Below are positions 13,147 to 24,479 of a DNA stretch of 64,000 nucleotides, piece by piece. How positions within the stretch are numbered: position 1 is the stretch's first letter; every line of letters starts with the position of its first letter. Origin of the DNA: Kingdonia uniflora (lineage: Eukaryota; Streptophyta; Magnoliopsida; Ranunculales; Circaeasteraceae). The translations under genes and the position numbers were made by a program. The DNA lies in NCBI GenBank assembly GCA_014058105.1, contig JACGCM010001161.1, forward strand, positions 1,364,001-1,428,000, read 5' to 3'. The notes beneath the pieces are model-generated. The model did not search any database. It saw only the letters and a list, made by a program, of their open reading frames with translations, and was not told where the DNA came from.

Positions 13147-15480
13147 ATTGGTGTCAGAGCTAGGATAGATATTACTATGGTTAAATAATTATGGTTAAAT
13201 AATTGTTCTCAGAAGTTTTTTTCTGTACTTTAATGGTTTGTTTGAATACTTTATTATTCTTTACTATTCATCGTTAACGAGTACAGTAATTTTTGAGTTC
13301 TGTAAACTGAGTCTCTCTGTCTCTCCCTATAAATCACTCTCAAATTTTAGGGTTCTTCTCTCTCTCTCTCCTATTACACAATTTTAAGTTTATAAATCGT
13401 TTTTTATGAGAGATTCAAGAGTTTCTAAATGCTTTAAGATAAGGGATCTTGCTGAATCCGTTCGAGGGCTTGATTCTTCCCAAAAACGACATAATCCAAA
13501 CTGGAAATTGGGGTTTTCAATAGCAATCATTTTTTTTATTCTGATTTGGTGTTGGGTTTTACAGAAATCACCGTGAAGCTTCCCAAGTTTCAGTCACCAT
13601 GATTCGTTGTTCCAACCAAGCAGTCTCTCTCTCTCTCTCTCTCTCTCCAATTTTGCCGAAGAGATTTCAGGTTTTAGATCTGATTTTTATTATTTGATAT
13701 AGTATTTTCTTCAAAACTCTTCTAAACTTGGGCAAGCAACAAAGAGAGAGATCCGGAGCTCTAATGTCTTGGTGCTTGAAGATTGTTGTTACCAAAGAGG
13801 ATCGTTTCCATAGGCTCGTACCCCTATTTTCTCAACACTGTGTTGATTTGGGGTTTTTTACTGTATTAGTTGGGTTTGTGATTGTGAAGAGCTTGGGTTT
13901 ATCATTGTAATCTGATTTCGTTTTCTTTTTAACCAAATTTGGGGATGCACGTATGATAAAGCAATTTGGATATTAGGGTTTAACTAATTTGAATTGATTG
14001 GGTTTTCTGTAATCTGATTTATAAGAGAGATTAGGTTTCTGTAATCCGATTTGTGGAAGAGTTTGGGGCATGAATCCTTATTTGGGATATTGGAACTTCC
14101 ACCAAACACTTGTTTATTTTTTAAGATGCTAAGATAGTAGAATGGAGGAGGGAAGATATTCAGAACCAGAACGATACCGTAACTTATTTCATGGTGCTTG
14201 CTTATTGATGACCTGAGATCTGATTGCTTAAAAATCGTGATATATGCAATTTTTTTGTATTGGTTTCTGTTCTTACTTTTGTTGTGCTTATGACCATGTT
14301 GAATCTCTAGTTTTTGTTATATATTGGCTACATTGTACAGCATAACCGATATGATAGTTTGATATCTGTAGGAGCCCATATATTGTTATATAACATATAA
14401 CATTGGGATTTATCGGCATGTTATGATGCATTCATAGGACATGGTCGAATGTCTGTATATTTAGAGTAATATATAGGATTGTATACTGATCACTATCTAC
14501 GGACAAGATACAAGCGATATTCTTAAGGTCACATCATGCATGGTAACATTATTGTTCTCAGTGTTGGTTTGTGTTTTTTGGATATCCAAAATTGTGTCTG
14601 CTTGAATTTTGGCGTTCCTCCGGATTTGTAAGTTTTTTATTGAGTAATCTTGGCATCATCAGCTAAGTTTATACCCAACTTTGATTTAGCAAGATAATTA
14701 TATGTGCATATAATGGGTACCTGGACTATCATATTTACACATATATCCAATCTAAGTCCGTAAGGATTAGTGAGTTACTTCAGACAAGATTAAGGCACAT
14801 TATAGTTTTTCACAAATTCATTATTGATTATATAATCATACACCAATTACATATTACTATATCATATTAATTGGATAAAGAAATTTGGCATGAGCCAAAA
14901 TATATAATTAATGGATACATGGCATTTTTATTCCCAAGGATCTCCAATGGGGTTTAAGTGAGATCAAGTAGTCATTAGGAATGCGGGATATAAAGTGGGT
15001 AAATACACCCAAAGGAGTTTAATCCATAAACTTAAACGTTTCTCCCAATTTTGAGACTCTTGTAAAGTCTCATTAAGACTACTTTGCACTAATTAAACTT
15101 GAAATAATTAGACCACCCAAAGGAGGCTAAAAAATTTCTAATTAGTTAGTGGGTCAAGATAGGCTACACGGTATGGGGAGATGAGGATAACCCTCAGCCC
15201 AAAGGTGAAGAAGTATCTCGAGTCAAACTGTAAGTAGTCAGTCTAGTCTTGAGCATGAGTGATTACCACTAGGGGGCAATGTATGTCAAATCACCACCCA
15301 AAGGAAGGATTCGATGATACATAGTTGTACCCGCAGAGTGAATAATTAATACCATAAATATTATATACACTCTGACTCGACCATCCTAACCCCAGGTAAG
15401 ATCGAGATTAAAGACATCCAGTTATAGATCTTTTACAGATCCAGTTAAACGTGCATAAAATTTAAATTTTTGTACGTCCT
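13147..15480 (+). other. Element C leader: primer-binding site and long non-coding region
   Basis: After the PBS (13147-13160) there are about 2.3 kb without a credible reading frame. 13300-14250 is unlike the rest: CT microsatellites at 13316-13372 and 13622-13650 and 'gggttt', 'gatctgat' type sequence resembling a plant gene 5' UTR or first intron. 14690-15480 has cacccaaagga-like words repeated (for example 15009, 15115 and 15296), of unknown role. It may be a decayed gag region or captured host DNA. Confidence 0.5.
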
Positions 15481-17397
15481 AAAATAAGTCTTTGGTTCAT
15501 ACAGCTATGGACCCTATGATCCAGAACCAACTGACTAATATTGAGACCTTGACGGACTCTAACTACTCCCAGGAACTGTTAGATGGCTTTATGGAACAAT
15601 TCGAGGTTTCTGTCAAGGGATGGCAGTACAATAACTTATCTCAACTTTTATCGCTGAAGTGTGGCGACAGTGGAAATGTGTGCTCACACGTTTATGTCTA
15701 TTTAAATCTAATTTGGTTGATGTTCCCACTAACTCTTAGTGGTTAGATTCTGGGGCAACTGTTCACATTTCGAATTCTCCACAGGGGTTCATCAGCAGGC
15801 AATCGGCAAGGCCTGAGGAGTAAGTTTTCTCGAGAGACGCTGAGCGCCTCCTTATTGAGTTTTTTGGCATTTTTCGCTTGGTTTTAGACAGGTGGTACTT
15901 TAGATCTAACAAACACCTTTTATGTTCCTTCGATGAGACGATCTCTGGTTTCAGTTTCTCAGTTGCACTCCTTTAAGTTATTTTTTCAATTTTAGATATG
16001 GTGGTTTTGGCATTATTCCTCATAATTCCATATTGGTTCTGGCTTACTAGTTGATAGATTATACCGTCTATCTATTAACCATTCATTTAAGTCTTTCCCG
16101 TTAGAGGTTAAGAAATACTTAGATCATAAGATCAAGGTTGTCCGGTCAGATCGAGAAGGCGAGTACTATGATAAAATTAATCAAGACAGTCAACTTTTGG
16201 GACCATTCCATCAGTTTTTGTTAGATGAGGGTATTGTAGCCCAATACACTACTCCTGGATCATCTATGGACTGGGAGAAATCATAGTCTTAATCAATTTG
16301 CATGTTTGGAGTTGTCTAGTAGAGGCAAAATTGTTTAACCCGAATATTAAAATTTTAGATACGAGGGCTGTTAGTTATTTCTTCGTTGGTTTCCCAAAAA
16401 GATCGAAAGGATTCTGGTTTTATTGTCCTTCTTGACCCATGAAGATTGTTAAGTGTGCTCAGGTTTATTTCATAGAGAGGTTGTCTTTTAGGAGGATTTT
16501 GAAACTCGAAGTCCAATTGTTATTCCAATCAGTATTGTTACGCTTCCGCACTTATTTAACATTGACACTGTGACGAGTATGATACCAGACCCCGTCGTAG
16601 CACCAGTTCTCCCTCAAAAAATTTCCTCCACCCGGTCCTGTTATATTTCCTGCATTTCCACCTCCAGCCCAGCCTCTAGCTCCTACTCGGAGATCCTCTA
16701 GAAATACTTGTTTAGCCATTTCTTCAGGTTATCATCTTTATTCAGTTGAAGGGAAATTATTTAATTTTGAGGATCTAGTATCTTTTAGTTCAGCTATGGC
16801 TAGTTATTTTGCAGATCAGTAGCGTTATGTCATAACGGATGAGATGGATTCTATGTCTCACAACTCTGTGTGGGAGTTAACACATTTACCTAAAAGATCT
16901 AAGGCAATTGAATGCAAATGGATCGTTGTATATATGTCAATCAGAGTGGGAGACATTCTATATTTATGGTTTTGTACGTCAATGATATTTTAATTGCTAG
17001 CAGTAACATCTGATTTCTTCAGCAGACGAAAGACTATGGCATGATATGTATGAGACTCGACATTAGTTTTGTTGTTGGGATGTTAGGAAGGTACCATCAT
17101 AACCCTTCTATTATTCACTGACAGGCATCCAAGAAGGTTCTTTGCCATTTAAAGAGGACAATAGATTACAAATTGGTTTATAGGAGATCGGATGAACTTA
17201 TGGATTTGGGCTACTCTGACTCAGATTTTGCTGAAGTCTCTTTGAGGATCGCTCTTTTACGTGGGAGTAGTTATTATTTTATTTTAAGTACTATTACTGC
17301 ACTAGGATTCTTTATCCATGTGGGAGGTATTACCGGTTATTATTTCGGTCGACATTCAGATTTGATTTTTGATTATTTAACTGTTATTATATTTTAA
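15481..17397 (+). pseudogene. Element C gag-pol remnant (copia: PR, INT, RT, RNase H)
   Basis: Pieces in several frames keep copia order. The protease motif DSGATVHISNSP is at about 15745. The integrase core has KVVRSDREGEYYD near 16130, FHQFLLDEGIVAQYTTPGS near 16205 and a FVGFPK-like stretch near 16380. The reverse transcriptase N-terminus (ITDEMDSMSHNSVWELTHLP, then IECKWIV) is at 16835-16927. An active-site remnant YVNDILIASS lies near 16977, where copia has YVDDILI, so one catalytic Asp is now Asn. RNase H shows LGYSDSDFAE near 17206. Protease precedes integrase precedes RT, which separates copia from gypsy. Large pieces of gag and of the RT palm are missing. Confidence 0.85.
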
Positions 17398-17991
17398 TCC
17401 GTTATTATATGTGCACATATTCAATTTAAATTATGCAATTGCAATAAAGTTTTAAATACGAGTGATTTCATTACATGACGGTTGTCTAAGTATCAAGTGC
17501 CTATAGAGAATACTGAAAGGTTTCTCAAGTTTGTTTGGGCTGGATATGGGTAGGCTCCACATCCTTTGGTCTTCATTTCAGTATGAGCGATGGTCTTCTC
17601 ATGCCGGTTTGTCTAAGTATTAAAATTACATGTGTCTCGTAAACACATGTTGCAAGACACTAATGGAAATGTACCAGCACATTATTAAGGTGTATATTTA
17701 CCATTCACACACCTGTAAAGAAATTACACTTGAAAGCTATTGAGGTTGCTAGCCTGATGTCCACGATATGAATTAGGCATGTGCTCAAAGGCCTTACCAA
17801 AATTTATCCGTGAACCGTGTTAGCCATTTTTGTAGTCGTAGAGTAACAGTCAAGTTCGATGTAATATTGCCTTCGACAAATTATCATGTGTGGTTTTAAA
17901 AAACAAAGGATGGTCATCCGCTTTTTATAAAAAACTGTGAATCAGGATAAAAATATTTTTCTTAAAATCGAGTTAGTGCCGGGTGAGAGAT
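17398..17991 (+). other. Element C 3' non-coding region and polypurine tract
   Basis: No reading frame. It ends gtgccgggtgagagat just before the 3' LTR, the usual place of the polypurine tract priming plus-strand DNA. Confidence 0.6.
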
Positions 17992-18359
17992 TGTTGGATT
18001 TTCCATCTATACCGGCACTACTCATCTGGTTCACGAGCACAAATATTAATAGGTCGTATAGGTGTAATTGGTTGTGCCCAATTGTTACACCAAGTTAAGG
18101 TAGGTGGGACCTAGTGTTACTCTTTATTAGGGTTTGAGGGTATAATGGAAAGACCACTCTAACCCTATCAGGTTAAATAGAGAGGAAGTCCCTCTTGGAG
18201 GCTACAACACAGAAAACCATCCCATTGAGGTCTGCAGCCAATCCAAGGGAAGACTTCACTCAAGAACATGTGATTTTTCAGAGAGCAGGAAAAGAGGTTA
18301 GTATAATCTCCTTTACAGATTCAGTTATTGATCATAGCTAATTGTATAATATTCTAACA
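17992..18359 (+). repeat. Element C 3' LTR
   Basis: 368 bp, pairs with 12779-13146, followed by the target duplication catga at 18360-18364. Confidence 0.95.
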
Positions 18360-18364
18360 CATGA

Positions 18365-18387
18365 ACCTTTGTAAATGGATTCAGTAG
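18365..18387 (+). pseudogene. Last codons of element B pol, split off by element C
   Basis: After the duplicated catga the sequence continues in the frame of B's integrase C-terminus for a few codons and stops at TAG (18385-18387). This shows where the element C insertion hit. Confidence 0.8.
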
Positions 18388-18439
18388 CAATACCTTATGT
18401 GCATATAGTCACTCTATCTTATATATTTCCAGTTTCAAC

Positions 18440-19045
18440 TCCATACTCTTCCAAGTCCTCGCAATGACGAGAGTCATTTTTTGAAGTAAAAATGCACTCA
18501 CATGAGTGGGGGCGTCCTTGGAGTACGACGTTCTCGCAAACGCGAGAGTCATTTTTAAAGTAAAAGCACACTCACATGACTGGGGGAGTCCTTGAAATAG
18601 GACATCCTCGCAAAGACGAAAGTCATTTTTTGAAGTAAAAACGCATTCACATGACTGGGGGCGTCCTTGAAGTAGGACGTCCTCGCAAATACAAGAGTCA
18701 TTTTTTAAAGTAAAAACACACTCAAAATGACTGAGGGTGTTCTTGAAGTAGGATGTCCTCGCAAAGACGAAAGTCATTTTTTGAAGTAAAAATGCACTCA
18801 CATGACTGGGGGCGTCCTTGAAGTAGAACGTCCTCGCAAAGATGAGAGTCATTTTTAAAGTGAAAACGCACTCACATGACTGTGAGCGTCCATGACGTAA
18901 GACATCCCCGCAAGGAGAGCCATTTTTTAAAGTAAAAACGCACGCGCATGACTGGGGACGTCCTTGAAGTAGGACGTACTCGTAAAGACAAGAGTCATTT
19001 TCTGACGTAACAACGCACTCCCATGACTGGGGATGACCATCCTCT
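18440..19045. repeat. Minisatellite, about 8 copies of a 72-76 bp unit
   Basis: The unit contains cctcgcaaagacgaaagtca, then ttttttgaagtaaaaacgca, ctcacatgactggggg and cgtccttgaagtaggac. Copies differ by 5-15% and in length by 1-4 bases. A 215-codon open frame on the minus strand (18409-19056) is a by-product: the same DNA is read in changing frames from unit to unit, so I do not call it a gene. It lies in the spacer after pol of element B, where Tat/Ogre elements often hold satellite-like repeats. Confidence 0.9.
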
Positions 19046-19345
19046 ACTTTGTCCAACGAGGACTACTTAAAAAATTTGTTGGGCACTTCGCGCCAAATAC
19101 GCTGCTACGATCGTTAGGGCGACAACGACTACTTAGTCTAACGAGGACAACTTAAAAAAAATTGTTGGGCACTTCGCGCCTAGATACACTACTACGGTCG
19201 TTAGGGCGACAACGACTACTTAATCCAACAAGGACTACTTAAATATTTTGTTGGGCACTTCGCTCCTAAATACACTACTGCGGTGGCCAGAACGACAACG
19301 CCTACTTAGTCCAACGAGGACTACTTCAGGCATAAATATATTTTT
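19046..19345. repeat. Second tandem repeat, about 3.3 copies of an 87-88 bp unit
   Basis: The unit holds gtccaacgaggactacttaa, ttgttgggcacttcgc, tacactactacggtcg and gttagggcgacaacgactac. Copies start at about 19051, 19138 and 19226, with a partial fourth at 19313. It directly abuts the preceding, unrelated minisatellite. Confidence 0.85.
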
Positions 19346-19641
19346 CAGGTCGCTTCGACGATGACGAGGTCATAATCTACAAGGACTACTTAAACACGAT
19401 GATTAGTCTTTTAGCGCTTAACTAACTCACTCAGATTGTACAAACATTAATGCGTCCGAGTCCCACAAAAATGATAACATAGAGCTACACAGGATCGCAA
19501 ATCCTTTACATTTCAATACTAACAAAGGCTAAACGGGAACATGCAAAATGCGACTCTACTACAACAATACTACATACAATAAGGGCATGGTCTCTCCCAA
19601 AGTTCATAACCTGGTCCTTCGCAGCTAGCCGCCTTCACATC
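19346..19641. other. Spacer of element B without recognisable content
   Basis: No reading frame or repeat recognised. Confidence 0.4.
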
Positions 19642-20137
19642 CTATATGGCCATTGCCCGTAGTACCACTTCACGACTGATATAGTTTTGAACCTGATCAC
19701 GTAAAATGAGATACCAAAACCATCGCTTTTCCTGTGTTTTCCTCTTTGGAACAGGTAGATAAGAGGGATCGACGAAGGACCGCACTAACGGTTTCCCTGC
19801 AAGCCCCCGATTGCCAAAATAAAACTCAGTATAAAACCCTACCCACGTTTCTACCCGTGACTCGAATTGTGCCTGTGATCGGGTCTGCATCTTCTCTTTT
19901 GGAAATCTAATCCTTAGATATAAAGCTCCAATTAGCTCTAGTTACATTTGGCCCCTCCCACAGCTTTTTATAAGCCTCAGGTATCATAAAATGTTTGGGC
20001 GCCATTAAATGTTTTGGGGAAAACCAACTGCCCCTTACCTCATTATTGCACCTCTTGAACGCTGTCCACTCTTCCCCAGGTATCCCCACTCCCTGTCCCC
20101 TCCATTGGAAATCCCATTTGTAATTAATAATTGCCAT
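19642..20137 (-). pseudogene. Antisense ORFs of element B, unrecognised
   Basis: Two consecutive minus-strand frames: 20137-19907 (76 codons, with WRGQGVGIPGEEWTAFKRC and PEAYKKLWEGPNVTRANW) and 19890-19642 (82 codons, starting MQTRSQAQFESRVETW). Composition is protein-like, with many W, Y and F residues. They lie downstream of, and in the same direction as, the larger antisense gene at 20561-23034, and may be a further broken gene or its displaced 3' exons. No domain is recognised. Confidence 0.4.
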
Positions 20138-20560
20138 GAAGCTTCGGTTACACTCGCCTCCTTAACCACGTGCAGCCTCCACGAGCACGAGCCCCAGTAC
20201 AACGCTCATTAAGACCCCTTGGGGTAATTTTTAATACCGGTTCGAAACACTGGTCGCGAAACAGGCTAATTAAACCGGGCCAAATGTCGCCTCGCAGTAT
20301 ATTGCCCAACGAGGATTGGCGTGTCTAGGGCCAACACCTAACATTTAGTGCCCACGAGCCTAATGATCCCAAATGCACAGATACACAAATAACACTCCCA
20401 TAGTAATGCATACAAACTACGTATACCTCGTTCTGCACATAAGCATAAATAGTTTTACAACACATGGCCACGAAGGGGCCCATCAACACCATCAGTTCAC
20501 ATAAGTACTTATAAGTCTTCAAATACTCACCACTACAGGCCTTACCACACGTTATAACAA
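20138..20560. other. Element B spacer
   Basis: No supported gene. A 150-codon minus-strand frame crossing 20325-20777 overlaps the 3' exon of the antisense gene in another phase and is taken as a shadow. Confidence 0.4.
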
Positions 20561-23034
20561 TTACACTTTTGATTGCACAACTGCCTCCGATGCTGCCTTC
20601 TCTTCCTCTGCGTGCTGCGCTTCCTCTTCGTGGGTGATGTCCATCCTGGCGTTGAGTGGTTGAGGACCTTATCGTGCAAAATAACCGAGATGGCGCAGCT
20701 CGGGAACGTCTTGGGTTTGACGCAGAACGAGCAACAGCGGGGCCAACGTCGCCACCCACCACTCGGTGGTTAGACAAATGTCATCCTCCAGTCGCGCTTT
20801 GCCATCCACCAGCTCGGCGAATCGACCCTGCAACTCATCTGACACTTGCTTCTCACCAGCGAGTTGTTCATAGAGGGTTTGCTCACTCGCCTCTTTCTCA
20901 AGCGCCAACACTTTTAGACGCCCATGGGTTGCCTCAAAGTCACCTTCGACCTGCCCCTTCTCCTCAGTCACGATTCTCAAATGTTTTTCGAGCCCTACGG
21001 TCATGTTCGTCGCATGCTCCGCTAGCTCGTATTGCACGACCTCCTTTAGGAGCTCCTTTTGCATCGCCTGCATCTCCTCGAGCCATTGTTCTAACTCGGC
21101 ATTACGGCCGACCAAGTTTTCGCTATGAAGCAATGTGGTCTCGAGGGTGAGTGTTTACTACATGGCACACAAATACATAGTTAATACCACAGACGACCAT
21201 GTACAAATTTAAGATTAAGAACTTACTTACCTAGACAGTTGCCACAACCGCTGCACGCCGAGCACGAGGATCATTCAGCGCTTCAGCCACACGAATCTTC
21301 TCATTTTCCTTGTACAGAGTACTATTCACTTCCCCCTTGGAAAAGCTACCCACAAAGAGCTTACCACTACCCACAGAGCGAGTCCCTTCCTCTACATAGG
21401 ACTGCAAAAATGGCTCCCTCTCCCTACCTCGAAGTTCATCCGGATCCTCGTCCATGAGACCGACAACTACCATCCTCTGCCGCTTCACAACCGGGGTTTC
21501 CTTCTTCGTGTGGCCACTCACCCCCCTCAGACAGGAGCTCAGTCCAATGATAAGAGGCGCGACTGGCGCCGAGCCAAACGCATTCCTCCCCCTCCTATTC
21601 AAAAATTGTGGCTTCATCCCAATACTCTCTAAGGATTTATAGCTTTGTACACTCTCTACAGAATACGTATTGTTCGTCTCACGTAAATAGGGCTCACAGT
21701 ACTTCTTCGCTAACCAGTATTTATCTGAGTCAAGCATACCGTTCAAAATTATCGTCAACACCTGGAAATCTTTATTTTTATGACCGAGCACCCGTAAACG
21801 TGAAGTTTTATACGATACCCTCGCAAGCGTCACACTTGCAACAAAACTAGCAACCATTTAAACAAAGAGAATAACAAACGATAGCAGCGGTCAATTACAT
21901 ATTACAAAACGAGTTACATAAACTTCGTGTTAAAAACATAATGTTGTAAGCGACGGTCGGGCCCATCGTCGAAGTCAAAAGCCCCGGTCACCACCAATAG
22001 TTATCGCTCGTATGCAACTTAAAAATCTTGGGCTCGCCAGACTTACGAGCTATATAGTACCAGTGCCTCCACTCAGGTGAACAAGTACGCATGACCCTCT
22101 GACACCTCGGGACGGCCTCACCCTCTTTGCCTGGGGTTGCCTTGGCCACTACTTTTCTCGTTTTGGCCGTGGTTTGGGTTTGCCGTCCCTCACAACCTGC
22201 CCGTGATCGTGAATGGGTAATACGAGGAGACGCCGGCTCATCCAACGCCTCGAACTCATCTACCTCTTTCCCTGTGTCCTCAGGGATGATATACCACTGA
22301 CGAGGGCAACATCCTGTCTTGTAAGTGACCATTATATCCCCACAACCAACGTTTCAGCGAGGCGGCACTGATTGATTAATCAGTCGACACCCCATCATTA
22401 CTCGGTAAAAATTACCGTTCATTTACCCCGGGGACCGCCCAAACGAGTTCAAACATTTTTTCATCAAGTCATCTAATGGAAACCTCAATCCCGCATCAAA
22501 TTGCCTATAGTAGACGATGCATTGATTGGGCGCCAACGTCTGGAAGTCCGGCCATATCCAATCACTACTGACACTAGTCTTCGCTCGCCCGTTGACCTTG
22601 TCTAGGTACTCCATTATGATCCCTGGGCTCTCATACTCAACCAACGAGTCAGGCAACCTCCACTCACTGGGATAAGGCCAGAAGGTTTTGAAGGCTCCCC
22701 TCTCCCGACCATTGATAATGGCCTCGTGGGCCAAGTCCCCGGGCACTCTCCCTTGCACCATGAAATTTGCATGCGACTCTGCCCTTAAATCTTGAGGAAT
22801 CGACGTTCCCACCTCGTCGTCGTGTCTTCCCTCCCACTCCATGGGTACGGTACACGGCGGAATGGCCATAAAACCCTCTGTCGATGATTCTTCACCAGAC
22901 ACCACCATCCCTCGGCTCATTTTTTTTCCACTCGTCGAAGTACATCGACTCGTGCTCGGCGCTCGTACGTCCCTGTACGAGCCAGCTACAAACGTCAGAC
23001 TCAACCCTAAAGGTATGAATGGCATATTGGTCAC
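20561..23034 (-). pseudogene. Antisense extra gene of element B, 'putative gypsy-type transposon' family-like
   Basis: Three exons can be traced. Exon 1 starts with ATG at 23034 and stays in one frame to about 21988, broken by TAA at 22423-22425 and by a TGA. Exon 2 ends at 21231 before GTAAGT. A 73-bp intron (21158-21230) follows, and exon 3 runs 21157-20561. Exon 1 contains IVYYRQFDAGLRFPLDDL..., ending SPG before a stop where Q is expected; this resembles the core of Pfam PF04195 (assignment from memory, not searched). Exon 3 is a long coiled coil (NAELEQWLEEMQAMQKELLK...) with an acidic AQHAEEEKAASEA tail. Most stops, including those flanking the intron, look like CAA or CAG changed to TAA or TAG. 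Product about 760 residues if intact; function unknown. Confidence 0.6.
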
Positions 23035-23440
23035 TTAGCTTATTAGGGTACCCTAGGAACACGCTACACTTTAACCCTCATTACCCTGGTGCAGCCACAA
23101 ACCTAACTGCGACTCCGCGATGAATTGTACAATTCGCCCCGGCGTCACGGTCAGTCCACTCTTTCTTACTGCCAGCACCGACTTCCTTATCATTCTGCAC
23201 TACATCTGCTGATCAGCTAAGGTGTTTAATGAGTTCCTACAGCTATTAACATACTGTACATCACCATAAATCAAACAAGTTAGCAAGAAAACTTACCGAT
23301 AAGCCTACGTGCACGGTTACATATCTCCTAAACCACACCGTTCGGCCGTAATTCAACACCACAACGAATGCGCAGAGTTCTGTTATTCTCAAAAGGCAAG
23401 TTCAAACTAGAAGAGAGAGGAGTCCAATGGTTTTCTCAGT

Positions 23441-23450
23441 CCTTTTATAG
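23441..23450 (-). promoter_or_regulatory. TATA box candidate for the antisense gene
   Basis: On the minus strand the site reads CTATAAAAGG in a moderately GC-rich context. It lies 407 bases upstream of the ATG at 23034, leaving a leader of about 370 bases. The next 30 bases downstream include ggactcctctctctt, a pyrimidine-rich start-site context common in plants. Confidence 0.5.
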
Positions 23451-23680
23451 TGTAACACACGAAGAGACGGTTAACATTAATACTCCAGACCCACAAAAAT
23501 AATTTGACACATTGCCCATAGTGGCAACTGTCACACCACACGCCTTTCCATGTAATAAATATTCCTTTCCTTTCCCAAGGCACTGACAAACATGCTGTCA
23601 CACACCTCCCAATACGACGACCCCCGCACACATGGCTAGACCACCTCAGGCTCAGCTTTCCCTCCCTATGAGCAAGACCT

Positions 23681-23695
23681 GAGGGGGAGGGCGAT
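23681..23695 (+). promoter_or_regulatory. Element B polypurine tract
   Basis: gagggggagggcgat lies directly before the 3' LTR, the position where plus-strand DNA synthesis is primed. Confidence 0.75.
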
Positions 23696-24202
23696 TATAG
23701 GAGCACGCTCCCTCTAACAACGAGGTGGGAGACCACTTGGCGACCCCACCACTAAGAGCAGGAACATTTCGGCAAGGTCATCATACGAGCTTCTTTGAAC
23801 GACAAACAGAACCACGGCCGAAACTCGTCCAACGATCATAGAATTGTAATAACGACAACTCCGCGGTTAGCCCTCTGTCCGCGAGAAAATATGAAATCCT
23901 ACGACCCTGAAGGGACAGCTTAGGAATTTCCCAGGGCATGTGAGCAGGGGAAACCCTAGGTTAAATCCTCTCTATAAATAGAGGTGAGGAGGTAACCCAA
24001 AGGGTCGGGGATTTTCCTCTTCTTCTTATTCTGACTCTTCTTTTACTGCCTCATGTACGACTCTCTTTCAGAGACGATCATCTAAACCAAGGAGACAGAG
24101 AGAAACCCGGAGATAGTCGAGCGGTGCCCTCCTCCGGCATAGTATCAAGCCCAAAACGAACGTACGTTGATTCTTATCTCCAACAGGAATCACAGGACTA
24201 CA
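23696..24202 (+). repeat. Element B 3' LTR
   Basis: 507 bp, begins TATAGGAGCACGC (first dinucleotide TA instead of TG, a likely G to A decay), ends AGGACTACA, and is followed by tcagt at 24203-24207. It keeps a TATA box at 23973-23980 (TATAAATA). Divergence from the 5' LTR is visibly greater than between the element C LTRs, in keeping with the nesting order. Confidence 0.93.
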
Positions 24203-24207
24203 TCAGT

Positions 24208-24324
24208 AGTTGATTTGGTTAATAAAAGTTGAAGTTATTTAGTTTGAAACCCTAGCTTCTCTAAAACTTAACTAAAACAAGATATTCATATGAATCTCGC
24301 TTTCGCGTTCGTAGTGATCATGTC
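24208..24324 (+). repeat. Element A 5' LTR, second part
   Basis: Continues the alignment to the 3' LTR of A: aataaaagttgaagtt, tagtttga(a/g)accctag, ttctctaaaacttaactaaa, gatattcat and aatctcgctt, ending gatcatgtca. Confidence 0.9.
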
Positions 24325-24479
24325 AATTGGTTCCAGAGCTGTATTAGAAACCAGTGTAGTTAGTTTCAAGAGCAAAGATGCCTCGTGGAAGACCCACGAC
24401 GAAGAAACTTACGCTCGCCGGCGATGTATCGAGGATATCGAATAAGCTTGATAAGCTTGTCGAGGCTTTGGAAATGTAG
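24325..24479 (+). pseudogene. Element A primer-binding region and gag N-terminus
   Basis: attggttccagagc follows the LTR, then a short leader. ATG at 24378 opens MPRGRPTTKKLTLAGDVSRI and runs to TAG at 24477-24479. The next 1 kb belongs to a different sequence; gag-like coding resumes near 25490. Confidence 0.65.

Larger units (their letters stand above)
12779..18359 (+). mobile_element. Element C: Ty1/copia retrotransposon inserted in element B pol
   Basis: Two 368-bp LTRs (12779-13146 and 17992-18359) start TGTTGG and end CCAACA or CTAACA. They are flanked by a perfect 5-bp duplication catga (12774-12778 and 18360-18364). Removing C and one catga rejoins B's pol frame to a TAG at 18385-18387. 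Immediately inside the 5' LTR is attggtgtcagagc, close to the initiator-Met primer-binding site TGGTATCAGAGC used by copia elements. I count about 20 differences between the LTRs, so it is the youngest layer of the nest. Confidence 0.95.
6321..24202 (+). mobile_element. Element B: Tat-lineage Ty3/gypsy retrotransposon, interrupted by element C
   Basis: Matching LTRs at 6321-6813 and 23696-24202, and a perfect 5-bp target duplication tcagt at 6316-6320 and 24203-24207, define the element. Without the copia insertion it is about 12.3 kb, a usual size for Tat/Ogre-type elements. Order: gag, protease, reverse transcriptase, RNase H, a second archaeal-type RNase H, integrase, minisatellites, antisense extra gene, polypurine tract. 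The extra RNase H together with a long 3' spacer is characteristic of the Tat lineage. Many in-frame stops make it non-autonomous today. Confidence 0.92.

Noticed and set aside
18409..19056. 215-codon minus-strand open frame with Cys-rich repeats
   Set aside because: It is the translation of a 72-76 bp minisatellite whose unit is not a multiple of three; the repeated DNA, not the protein, is conserved.
20656..21150. Plus-strand 164-codon frame, Pro/His-rich
   Set aside because: Shadow of the coiled-coil exon of the antisense gene in element B.
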